Source: an uncultured Neisseria sp. (GTDB lineage Bacteria; Pseudomonadota; Gammaproteobacteria; Burkholderiales; Neisseriaceae). From it: a stretch of DNA of 5,921 nt. Shown one piece after another: positions 1 to 5,379 of this stretch. Position 1 is the first letter of the stretch, and every line of letters begins with the position of its first letter. Position numbers and translations under genes: made by a program. The notes under the pieces were generated by a model that saw only the letters and a list, made by a program, of their open reading frames with translations, was not told the origin of the DNA and did no database searches. Where the stretch lies: positions 1 through 5,921 of the forward strand of contig CAMURX010000111.1 of NCBI GenBank assembly GCA_947097615.1, written 5' to 3'.

Positions 1-772
1 CGGACAGCATGGAGCGCATCATTTCTTTTTCGCCGGCGGGGAAGATGTCGACGATACGGTCGACGGTTTTGGCCGCGCCGGTGGTGTGCAGGGTGCCGAA
101 TACCAAGTGGCCGGTTTCGGCGGCGGTGAGGGCGAGGCCGATGGTTTCGGGGTCGCGCATCTCGCCCACGAGGATCACGTCCGGGTCTTCACGCAGGGCG
201 GAGCGCAGGGCGTTGGCGAAGCTGTGGGTGTGTTCGTGCAGCTCGCGCTGGTTGATGAGGCATTTTTTGCTCTCGTGCACAAACTCGATCGGGTCTTCGA
301 TGGTGAGGATGTGCGAGGAGTGGGTTTCGTTGATGTAGTTGATCATCGCCGCCAGGGTGGTGGATTTGCCCGAACCGGTCGGGCCGGTTACCAGCACGAG
401 ACCGCGCGGGTTTTCCGAGATTTTTTGGAAAATGCGCGGCGCTTTGAGGTCTTCCAGCGTCAGCACTTTGCTGGGAATGGTACGGAACACAGCGGCGGGG
501 CCGCGGTTGGTGTTGAACGCGTTGACACGGAAGCGGGCGACGTTGGGCAGCTCGAAGGAAAAGTCGGTTTCCAGGTTTTGCTGGTAGTTTTTGCGCTGCA
601 AATCGTTCATCACGGAAGTGATCATATGGCCGACTTCCTCGGCGTTCATTTCCGGCAGGTTGATGCGGCGCACGTCGCCGTGCACACGGATCATCGGCGG
701 CAGGCCGGCGGAGAGGTGTAAGTCGGATGCTTTGTTTTTCACGCCGAACGCGAGTAGGTCGGTAATCTGCAT
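1..772 (-). CDS. pilT: Type IV pilus retraction ATPase PilT (3' end beyond the window)
   Basis: PilT is the cytoplasmic hexameric ATPase that depolymerises type IV pili, driving twitching motility and DNA uptake. The minus-strand reading gives 257 residues starting MQITDLLAFG. Visible motifs are Walker A GPTGSGKST (residues 130-138), the Asp box TIEDPIEF (157-164), Walker B with ILVGEMRD (200-207) and the His box TLHTTGA (227-233). The N-terminal PAS-like part (about 1-100) carries ASDLHLSAG and RFRVNAFNT, typical of PilT. The family is about 347 residues long, so roughly 90 C-terminal residues lie off the left edge. I chose the ATG at 772-770 because it gives the usual PilT start and has AAAGG seven bases upstream. 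An in-frame ATG at 826 would add 18 residues (MPRYFLQE...) but has no clear ribosome site. It is divergent from yggS. No internal DUS was seen. Confidence 0.97.
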   Translation of the reverse strand, partial: MQITDLLAFGVKNKASDLHLSAGLPPMIRVHGDVRRINLPEMNAEEVGHMITSVMNDLQRKNYQQNLETDFSFELPNVARFRVNAFNTNRGPAAVFRTIPSKVLTLEDLKAPRIFQKISENPRGLVLVTGPTGSGKSTTLAAMINYINETHSSHILTIEDPIEFVHESKKCLINQRELHEHTHSFANALRSALREDPDVILVGEMRDPETIGLALTAAETGHLVFGTLHTTGAAKTVDRIVDIFPAGEKEMMRSMLS

Positions 773-902
773 AATGTGGCCTTTGTCTTTTTCAGTTACA
801 ATTTCTTGCAAAAAATAACGCGGCATTTTAAATAAGAACGCCGCTTTATTCCATGCAAATCTGCGGAAATTTCAAAAAAACTTCCAAATCAACCATCTAA
901 CC
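773..902. promoter_or_regulatory. Divergent pilT / yggS promoter region
   Basis: This AT-rich 130-base spacer separates two divergent genes, so it must hold promoters or leaders for both. On the plus strand a candidate for yggS is TTGCAA at 806-811, a 17-base gap and TAAATA at 829-834, which are only partial matches to the sigma-70 consensus. On the minus strand a possible pilT pair is TTGCAT (complement of 855-860 approximately) followed about 18 bases later by TATTTA, also weak. The part nearest pilT could instead be coding if the upstream in-frame ATG at 826 is used. The exact promoters are inference. Confidence 0.45.
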
Positions 903-1604
903 ATGTCAACCCTGCAACAGAACTATGTAAAGACCGTGCGGCGGCTTGCCGAAGCGGCGCAACGCGCGCAGAGGCCGTCTGAAAGCGTGCATCTGGTGGC
1001 CGTGTCCAAAACCTTTCCTGCCGCCGACATCCGTGAGGTGTATGCCGCAGGCCAGCGCGATTTCGGTGAAAACTACATACAGGAGTGGTTTGGCAAAACC
1101 GAAGAGCTGGCCGATTTGCCCGATATTGTCTGGCACCTTATCGGCGATGTGCAGTCGAACAAAACGCGGCAGGTGGCCGAACGTGCCCATTGGGTGCACA
1201 CCATAGGCCGTCTGAAAACCGCGCGGCGTTTGAGCGAACAGAGGCCGTCTGAAATGCCGCCTTTACAGGTGTGCATCGAAGTGAATATTGCAGGCGAAGC
1301 GGCCAAGCACGGCGTGCCGCCCGACGAGGCCGTTGCGCTGGCAGTCGAAGTAGCCAAGCTGCCCAATATTCAGGTGCGCGGTTTGATGTGTGTGGCCGAA
1401 GCGGGCGCAGACGAAGCGGCCTTGAAAAAACAGTTTGACACCATGCGCGGCCTGCTGGCCGATTTGAACGCGGCGGGCGTGGCGGCGGATGTGTTGTCGA
1501 TGGGTATGTCGGGCGATATGGAAACGGCGGTTTCCTGCGGCGCAACCCATGTCCGCATCGGCAGCGCGATATTCGGGCGGCGGGAATACCCGCAGGCCAT
1601 CTGA
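903..1604 (+). CDS. yggS: YggS/PROSC-family pyridoxal phosphate homeostasis protein
   Basis: A 233-residue cytoplasmic protein of the YggS/PLPBP family, which binds pyridoxal 5'-phosphate on a single-domain alanine-racemase-like TIM barrel and buffers B6 vitamer and amino-acid pools; no enzymatic reaction is established for the family. The PLP lysine is K36 in LVAVSKTFPA (31-40). Other family blocks are DFGENYIQEW (53-62), LIGDVQSNKT (79-88), VRGLMCV (158-164), LSMGMSGDME (198-207) and the phosphate-binding HVRIGSAIFG (216-225). Length is normal for the family. No good Shine-Dalgarno precedes the ATG, but the next genes of the family start equivalently. It contains three exact DUS and ends in a one-mismatch DUS that supplies the stop codon. 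It sits 96 bases upstream of proC, a widely conserved pairing that suggests co-transcription. Confidence 0.95.
   Translation: MSTLQQNYVKTVRRLAEAAQRAQRPSESVHLVAVSKTFPAADIREVYAAGQRDFGENYIQEWFGKTEELADLPDIVWHLIGDVQSNKTRQVAERAHWVHTIGRLKTARRLSEQRPSEMPPLQVCIEVNIAGEAAKHGVPPDEAVALAVEVAKLPNIQVRGLMCVAEAGADEAALKKQFDTMRGLLADLNAAGVAADVLSMGMSGDMETAVSCGATHVRIGSAIFGRREYPQAI
972..983 (+). repeat. DNA uptake sequence (AG-DUS) inside yggS
   Basis: Exact AGGCCGTCTGAA. It is read in the yggS frame as R-P-S-E (residues 24-27). DUS is recognised by the minor pilin ComP during natural transformation in Neisseriaceae. Confidence 0.95.
1205..1216 (+). repeat. DNA uptake sequence (AG-DUS) inside yggS
   Basis: Exact AGGCCGTCTGAA, read in a different phase from the other two yggS copies, giving the G-R-L-K segment at residues 102-105. 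Confidence 0.95.
1242..1253 (+). repeat. DNA uptake sequence (AG-DUS) inside yggS
   Basis: Exact AGGCCGTCTGAA, again read as R-P-S-E (residues 114-117), the same phase as the first copy. It lies only 37 bases after the previous copy (start to start). Confidence 0.95.
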
Positions 1605-1605
1605 A
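1594..1605 (+). repeat. Variant DUS overlapping the yggS stop codon
   Basis: AGGCCATCTGAA differs from AG-DUS by one base (A for G at the sixth position). Its TGA (1602-1604) is the yggS stop codon, so the last residues Ala-Ile are DUS-encoded. Confidence 0.7.
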
Positions 1606-1623
1606 ACCTGTTCAGAAACGTCA

Positions 1624-1646
1624 TTCCCGCATGGGTTTGGCGGGAA
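1624..1646. repeat. Short inverted repeat resembling a degenerate dRS3 element
   Basis: TTCCCGC (1624-1630) and GCGGGAA (1640-1646) form a perfect 7-base inverted repeat with a 9-base loop in the yggS-proC spacer. The flanks (GTCATTCCCGC) resemble the Neisseria dRS3 repeat, whose core is ATTCCC-N8-GGGAAT, but the spacing here is 13 and the last base differs. There is no T-run, so it should not terminate transcription between the two genes. Confidence 0.4.
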
Positions 1647-1687
1647 CGGCCTCAACAGCATCCAAGCCGATACGTTTAACCATAATA

Positions 1688-1693
1688 AAGGAG
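1688..1693 (+). promoter_or_regulatory. Strong ribosome binding site of proC
   Basis: AAGGAG lies seven bases before the proC ATG at 1701, an ideal Shine-Dalgarno and the best one in the window. It fixes the proC start. Confidence 0.85.
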
Positions 1694-1700
1694 TGAAACC

Positions 1701-2495
1701 ATGAACATCTATTTTCTCGGCGGCGGCAATATGGCTTCCGCCATTGCGGGCGGGCTGGTGAAACAGGGCGGCTACCGTGTGCACTTGGCCGACCGCAGCC
1801 AAGAGACGCGCGAACGTTTGGCGGTGGAACTCGGCGCCACCGTGTCCGAGCGCCTGCCCGACTTGGGCGCGGACGACGTTTTGGTGCTGGCTGTTAAACC
1901 GCAGGATATGCAGGCCGCCTGCACGGGCGTGAAAACGGGCGGCGCGCTGGTGTTGTCGGTGGCGGCGGGCTTGGGCATCGACACGCTGTCGTCCTATTTG
2001 GGCGGCACGCGGCGCATCGTGCGCGTGATGCCCAACACACCTGCCAAAATCGGCATGGGCATCTCCGGCCTGTTTTCAGACGGCCTGCCGCAGGCAGACA
2101 GGGACACCGCCGAGCGCATCATGAACAGCGTCGGCCAAACCGTATGGCTCGACAGCGAAGACGGCATGCACCGCATCACCGGCATCAGCGGCAGCGGCCC
2201 GGCCTATGTCTTCTACCTGCTCGAAGCCCTGCAAACCGCCGCCGAACAGCAGGGTTTCAGCCGCGAAGACGCGAAAAAACTCAGCCTCGCCACCTTCCGG
2301 GGCGCGGTGGCGCTGGCGGCGCAAAGCGGCGAAGACTTCGCCCTGCTGCGGCAAAACGTCACCTCCAAAGGCGGCACCACCCACGAAGCCGTCGAAACCT
2401 TCAAAGAGCGCCATGTCGCCGAATCCATTGCCGCAGGCGTCGAAGCCTGCGTCGAACGTTCGCGCGAACTGGCGCGGCAGTTTGAGGCCGTCTGA
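1701..2495 (+). CDS. proC: Pyrroline-5-carboxylate reductase
   Basis: ProC catalyses the last step of proline synthesis, NAD(P)H-dependent reduction of 1-pyrroline-5-carboxylate to L-proline, as a cytosolic oligomer. The 264-residue length is typical. The N-terminal Rossmann fold has MNIYFLGGGNMASA (1-14) with the dinucleotide-binding glycines, AVKPQDM (64-70) and VMPNTPA (109-115). The C-terminal helical dimerisation domain has the family signature TGISGSGPAYVF (160-171) and VTSKGGTTHEA (220-230), which form the substrate pocket. The start follows a strong AAGGAG. It is probably co-transcribed with yggS. An inverted AG-DUS lies inside the gene and another supplies its stop codon. I see no defects. 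Confidence 0.98.
   Translation: MNIYFLGGGNMASAIAGGLVKQGGYRVHLADRSQETRERLAVELGATVSERLPDLGADDVLVLAVKPQDMQAACTGVKTGGALVLSVAAGLGIDTLSSYLGGTRRIVRVMPNTPAKIGMGISGLFSDGLPQADRDTAERIMNSVGQTVWLDSEDGMHRITGISGSGPAYVFYLLEALQTAAEQQGFSREDAKKLSLATFRGAVALAAQSGEDFALLRQNVTSKGGTTHEAVETFKERHVAESIAAGVEACVERSRELARQFEAV
2075..2086 (-). repeat. DNA uptake sequence (AG-DUS) inside proC
   Basis: TTCAGACGGCCT, the exact complement of AGGCCGTCTGAA. It is translated within LFSDGLP at about residues 124-130, between the VMPNTPA block and the dimerisation domain, a segment not part of any known ProC motif. Confidence 0.95.
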
Positions 2496-2496
2496 A
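2485..2496 (+). repeat. DNA uptake sequence (AG-DUS) forming the proC stop codon
   Basis: Exact AGGCCGTCTGAA whose TGA (2493-2495) terminates proC. The last two residues Ala-Val come from the DUS. Confidence 0.95.
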
Positions 2497-2545
2497 ATCC
2501 GAAAACGGCTGCAAGCCTGTTCCGTAAAAATGTAAGCGAAACGAA

Positions 2546-2564
2546 AAACGGCGGAGCGCCGTTT
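2546..2564 (+). terminator. Small GC hairpin after proC, possible weak terminator
   Basis: AAACGGCG (2546-2553) pairs perfectly with CGCCGTTT (2557-2564) around a GAG loop. It is followed by GTTTC rather than a real T-run, so it may only pause polymerase or protect the 3' end of the proC message. Confidence 0.4.
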
Positions 2565-2570
2565 GTTTCA

Positions 2571-2579
2571 TGCTATGAT
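2571..2579 (+). promoter_or_regulatory. Extended -10 promoter for dksA
   Basis: TGCTATGAT contains an extended -10 (TG-N-TATGAT, five of six matches to TATAAT). No convincing -35 is present 16-18 bases upstream, where the sequence is GC-rich hairpin, which fits an extended -10 type. Predicted start is near 2585-2587, inside the first arm of the next hairpin, leaving a leader of about 97 bases before the dksA ATG. Confidence 0.5.
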
Positions 2580-2581
2580 GC

Positions 2582-2614
2582 GCAACCCGTTTCCGACGGG
2601 TTGCTTTTTTTTTT
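2582..2614 (+). terminator. Intrinsic terminator between proC and dksA
   Basis: GCAACCCGT (2582-2590) and ACGGGTTGC (2596-2604) form a perfect 9-base stem with a TTCCG loop, followed at once by ten T (2605-2614). This is a textbook rho-independent terminator and should end yggS-proC transcripts. Confidence 0.85.
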
Positions 2615-2623
2615 CAGCACGAC

Positions 2624-2651
2624 GTGCCGTAGCACACTGAAAACACGGCAC
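2624..2651 (+). other. Hairpin in the dksA leader
   Basis: GTGCCGT (2624-2630) and ACGGCAC (2645-2651) are perfect 7-base complements around a 14-base loop, 31 bases before the dksA start. No T-run follows. It could shape translation or stability of the dksA message, but nothing proves a function. Confidence 0.3.
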
Positions 2652-2682
2652 TTTCCGAAGAACAATCAGCACGAGAAGCAAA

Positions 2683-3099
2683 ATGGCCAAACTGACCGAA
2701 CAAGACATCATCAACTGGAACGGCCCGGAAGATGATTACATGAACGAAGACCAGCTCGCGTTTTTCCGCGAACTGCTCGTCAAACAGCAGGACGAACTGA
2801 TCGGCAACGCGAGCGACACCGCCGCCGAGCTGAAAAAGCACGAAACCGCCCCCGATCCCGCCGACCGCGCCACGCAGGAAGAGGAATACGCCCTCGAGTT
2901 GCGCACCCGCGACCGCGAACGCAAGCTCCTGAACAAAATCCAAGCCTCGCTGCGCCTGATCGACGAAGGCGAATACGGCTACTGCCAAGACACGGGCGAA
3001 CCCATCGGCCTCAAACGCCTGCTCGCCCGCCCCACCGCCACCCTGTCCGTCGAAGCGCAGGAGCGGCGAGAACGCATGAAAAAACAATTCGCCGACTGA
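2683..3099 (+). CDS. dksA: RNA polymerase-binding stringent-response factor DksA, with most zinc ligands missing
   Basis: DksA enters the RNA polymerase secondary channel and, with ppGpp, lowers rRNA promoter activity and raises that of amino-acid genes. The 138-residue protein shows the N-terminal helix, a long coiled coil (about 22-97) whose tip keeps the key acidic and Ala residues D58, D61 and A63 in PDPADRA (E. coli D71, D74, A76), and the globular domain with GEPIGLKRLLARPTA (105-119). Of the four E. coli zinc cysteines (114, 117, 135, 138) only the first survives here: C101, T104, S122, A125. This matches a zinc-independent type of DksA known elsewhere (P. aeruginosa DksA2 and many alphaproteobacterial DksA). 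The ATG at 2683 is preceded by a modest GAGAAG. It is transcribed alone, between two terminators. Confidence 0.95.
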   Translation: MAKLTEQDIINWNGPEDDYMNEDQLAFFRELLVKQQDELIGNASDTAAELKKHETAPDPADRATQEEEYALELRTRDRERKLLNKIQASLRLIDEGEYGYCQDTGEPIGLKRLLARPTATLSVEAQERRERMKKQFAD

Positions 3100-3110
3100 T
3101 TCTCCCCGAT

Positions 3111-3168
3111 AAAGGCCGTCTGAAAAGCCGGGTTTGCCGCCGCGCCCCCGCTTTTCAGACGGCCTTTT
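3111..3168 (+). terminator. Inverted-DUS terminator after dksA
   Basis: Two AG-DUS in opposite orientation (3113-3124 plus, 3154-3165 minus) lie in a perfect 18-base inverted repeat, 3111-3128 against 3150-3167, with a 21-base GC-rich loop that can pair a little further after one mismatch. The second arm ends in TTTT. Paired DUS used as transcription terminators are classic in Neisseria. It begins 12 bases after the dksA stop. Confidence 0.85.
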
Positions 3169-3171
3169 CCT

Positions 3172-3187
3172 GCCCGCAAGCGCGGGC
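3172..3187. other. Small GC hairpin between terminator and next promoter
   Basis: GCCCGC (3172-3177) and GCGGGC (3182-3187) with loop AAGC form a perfect 6-base stem immediately behind the dksA terminator and about 20 bases before the next -10 box. Function unknown; it occupies the position of the -35 region. Confidence 0.3.
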
Positions 3188-3206
3188 GTGTGCATCCATT
3201 CCGCTA

Positions 3207-3212
3207 TATAAT
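3207..3212 (+). promoter_or_regulatory. Perfect -10 box for the RNB exoribonuclease gene
   Basis: TATAAT matches the sigma-70 -10 consensus exactly. The positions 16-18 bases upstream are GC-rich and give no -35, and there is no TG extension, so an activator may be needed or the promoter may be weak. The expected start near 3219 leaves a leader of only about 24 bases. Confidence 0.55.
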
Positions 3213-3242
3213 CCGCCCCTTTTCCGTCCGCAAACACCAGCC

Positions 3243-5093
3243 ATGAACATCTTTTACGAAGAATCCGGCCAGTTCAAAGTGGCCGCCGTCGTGCAGAAAA
3301 ACGACGCCACCTACCAGGCCGACACCCTGCACGGCAAGCGCACCAAAGTCAAAGCCGCCAACGTGTTCGCCGAGTTCGACGGCGACGCCGCCGCCTTCCT
3401 TGAACGCGCGCAGGCCGAAGCGGCGCAAATCGACACCGATCTTTTATGGGAAACCTGCGGCGAAGAAGAATTTTCCGCCGCCGACATTGCCGCCGAATAT
3501 TTCGGCCACACCCCGAACAAACACGAGCTGGCCGCCACCCTCGTCGCCCTCTACGCCGCGCCGATGTATTTCTACAAAAAAGCCAAAGGCGTGTTTAAAG
3601 CCGCGCCCGCCGAAACCCTGAAACAGGCGCTGGCGGCCGTCGAACGCAAAAAACAGCAGGACGAAATGATGGAAGGCTGGATAGCGAGGCTGAAAAACAA
3701 AGAAATGCCGTCTGAAATCGCCGCCGACCTGAAAACCATCCTGCACGCGCCCGACAAACAGGCGCTCACCTACAAAGCCTTCGCCAAAGCCGCCGACGCC
3801 CTCAAACTCAGCCCTTACGAACTTGCCCGCCAAACCGGTGCCGTCGCCTCCCTGCCGCAATTCCTGCTCGACGGCTTCGAGCTGCAACACTTCCCCGAAG
3901 GCACGCAGGCGCCCGCCGCCCCTCTGCCGCCGCTGCCCGAACTGCCGGCAGCCGAAGGCGTTGCCGCCTTCTCCATCGACGACGAATCCACCACCGAAGT
4001 GGACGACGCCCTCTCCGTGCAAACCCTGCCCGACGGCCGCCGCCGCATCGGCATCCACATCGCCGCACCCGCCCTCGCCATCGCGCCCGACAGCGACATC
4101 GAGCGCACCATCTTCAAGCGCCAGAGCACCGCCTACTTCCCCGGCGGCAAAATCACCATGCTGCCCGACAACTGGATTGCCGCATTCAGCCTCGACGAAG
4201 GCAAAACCCAACCCGCCGTCAGCATCTATTTCGACGTAGACGAACACTTCCAAGTTTCCAACCCCGTCTGCAAAACCGAACGCGTCTTCATCGCCGACAA
4301 CCTGCGCATCCAAACCATAGAGCCGCATTTCAACCGCGATACCGGCACAGAAGGCGGCCAAGCCTTCCCGCACCACGACGATATGGCTTGGTTCTACCGC
4401 CTGGCTGTCGAATTACAGAAACAGCGCGGCAAATACGAACCCGACCGCCCCGCGCAATACGACTACGGCATCGACATCCTTGCCGACGGCCGGGTTGCCG
4501 TAACCGTGCGCGAGCGCAACTCGCCCATCGACACACTGGTGAGCGAAATGATGATACTCGCCAACAGCACCTGGGCGCAGATGCTCGACGAAGCCGATTT
4601 GGGCGGCCTCTTCCGCGTCCAGCCCGCCTTGGGAAAAGTGCGCATGAGCACCCGCTCCGAGCCGCACGTCGGCATGGGCGTGCAACACTACGGCTGGTTC
4701 ACCTCGCCCCTGCGCCGCGCCGCCGACTACGTCAACCAAAAACAGCTCCTGTCGCTCATCGACCCCGCCGCCGCGCCGCGCTACACCGGCAACGACGCCG
4801 CTCTCTTCGCCGAACTGCGCGACTTCGACACCGCCTACACCGCCTATCAGGACTTCCAGCGCGAGATGGAACACTATTGGAGCCTCGTCTGGCTGCAACA
4901 GCAGCAGGCCGCCGAACTCGAAGCCGTCGTATTAAAAGAAGACCTCGTGCGCATCAACGGCCTGCCCCTCGTCACCCGTGCCACCGGCATCCCGCTCGAA
5001 CTGCCGCCGCGCACCACCGTCAGACTGAAAATCACCGGCCTCGATACGGAAAAACGCTTTATCGCCCTGAGCTATCTCAACGCCGTGGTCTGA
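3243..5093 (+). CDS. RNase II-family (RNB domain) 3'-5' exoribonuclease
   Basis: A 616-residue cytoplasmic protein expected to degrade RNA processively from the 3' end to nucleoside monophosphates. The first 50 residues look like a small beta-barrel, followed by a charged helical/winged-helix-like part (about 70-210), a Pro/Ala-rich linker (about 219-239), the RNB catalytic domain (about 240-505) and a short S1/OB-like tail (about 565-616). Catalytic residues in FSIDDESTTEVDDALSV are D246, D254 and D255 (E. coli D201, D209, D210); E252 stands where E. coli has D207. SEMMILAN (434-441) and FTSPLRR (486-492) with R491 (E. coli R500) are the other active-site blocks. The N-terminus lacks the two obvious cold-shock domains of E. 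coli RNase II and looks closer to the Deinococcus/cyanobacterial-chloroplast type, so I do not assign rnb or rnr firmly. The ATG at 3243 has no Shine-Dalgarno. It is monocistronic. Confidence 0.9.
   Translation: MNIFYEESGQFKVAAVVQKNDATYQADTLHGKRTKVKAANVFAEFDGDAAAFLERAQAEAAQIDTDLLWETCGEEEFSAADIAAEYFGHTPNKHELAATLVALYAAPMYFYKKAKGVFKAAPAETLKQALAAVERKKQQDEMMEGWIARLKNKEMPSEIAADLKTILHAPDKQALTYKAFAKAADALKLSPYELARQTGAVASLPQFLLDGFELQHFPEGTQAPAAPLPPLPELPAAEGVAAFSIDDESTTEVDDALSVQTLPDGRRRIGIHIAAPALAIAPDSDIERTIFKRQSTAYFPGGKITMLPDNWIAAFSLDEGKTQPAVSIYFDVDEHFQVSNPVCKTERVFIADNLRIQTIEPHFNRDTGTEGGQAFPHHDDMAWFYRLAVELQKQRGKYEPDRPAQYDYGIDILADGRVAVTVRERNSPIDTLVSEMMILANSTWAQMLDEADLGGLFRVQPALGKVRMSTRSEPHVGMGVQHYGWFTSPLRRAADYVNQKQLLSLIDPAAAPRYTGNDAALFAELRDFDTAYTAYQDFQREMEHYWSLVWLQQQQAAELEAVVLKEDLVRINGLPLVTRATGIPLELPPRTTVRLKITGLDTEKRFIALSYLNAVV
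3705..3716 (+). repeat. DNA uptake sequence (AT-DUS) inside the RNB gene
   Basis: Exact ATGCCGTCTGAA, the only AT-type copy in the window. It is read in frame as M-P-S-E (residues 155-158), in the helical part before the catalytic domain. Confidence 0.95.
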
Positions 5094-5111
5094 CCCGCCC
5101 GGCAACACGCA

Positions 5112-5162
5112 ACAGGCCGTCTGAAAACCCTGATTCGGGGTTTCAGACGGCCTGTGTTTTTT
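5112..5162 (+). terminator. Inverted-DUS terminator after the RNB gene
   Basis: AG-DUS copies at 5114-5125 (plus) and 5142-5153 (minus) sit in a stem of 5112-5130 against 5137-5155: 15 pairs, one A-G mismatch, then 3 pairs, with a 6-base loop. Six T follow at 5157-5162. It starts 18 bases past the RNB stop codon. Confidence 0.88.
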
Positions 5163-5172
5163 CAGACGGCCT
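5161..5172 (-). repeat. Third DUS abutting the terminator
   Basis: TTCAGACGGCCT, an exact reverse AG-DUS that begins inside the terminator T-run. It can pair with the 5114-5125 copy as an alternative to the nearer one. Confidence 0.95.
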
Positions 5173-5307
5173 TCAATCCGTTTCCTCCGCCTGCGGGGGA
5201 AGGCCGGGGCGGGTACAAAGCGCATACCTGTCCGCGAACATTGTTTCTGCCGAAACAACACCCCCACCCCAACCCTCCCCCGCGCGAGCGCAGGAGAGGG
5301 AGCGGGT
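5173..5307. other. Gene-free, GC-rich spacer with palindromes
   Basis: No credible gene is seen here. Two structures stand out. TTGTTTC (5241-5247) and GAAACAA (5252-5258) make a perfect 7-base hairpin with a TGCC loop. Right after a C-rich, A-interrupted tract, 5273-5285 and 5288-5300 form a 13-base imperfect palindrome (11 of 13 pairs) of the CCCTC...GAGGG type with a 2-base loop. The second looks like the REP-like small palindromes common between bacterial genes. Together with 5094-5111 and 5308-5418 this is a 325-base stretch between convergent genes. Confidence 0.5.
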
Positions 5308-5353
5308 TTCAGACAACCTCCAAAGCGGCCTGAAAATCCAAAGACAGCCTGAA
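5308..5353. repeat. Cluster of off-dialect DUS-like words
   Basis: Three degenerate uptake-like 12-mers lie in 46 bases. TTCAGACAACCT (5308-5319) is the complement of AGGTTGTCTGAA, one base from the N. mucosa-type AGGTCGTCTGAA and two from AG-DUS. AAGCGGCCTGAA (5323-5334) and AGACAGCCTGAA (5342-5353) resemble the Kingella-type AGGCAGCCTGAA, the second with one mismatch. All keep the CTGAA end. Dialect assignments are from memory of published DUS variants. Confidence 0.5.
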
Positions 5354-5379
5354 AAATTTTCAATAAGCATCACAATCAC

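Noticed and set aside
86..721. Plus-strand open frame opposite pilT
   Set aside because: The minus strand has unmistakable PilT motifs; the plus reading is Val/Gly/His-rich shadow.
1605..1700. Correia element (CREE/NEMIS) between yggS and proC
   Set aside because: The spacer is short and lacks the TATAGTGGATTAA-type ends; only a small TTCCCGC inverted repeat is present.
4263..4276. DUS-like word CCCCGTCTGCAA in the RNB gene
   Set aside because: It breaks the invariant CTGAA end and has further mismatches; chance coding match.
3444..4376. Long minus-strand open frame of about 310 codons opposite the RNB gene
   Set aside because: It is a mirror of a GC-rich gene with strong codon bias; its product is low-complexity Gly/Val/Phe-rich and has no family motif, while the plus strand encodes a clear RNB protein.
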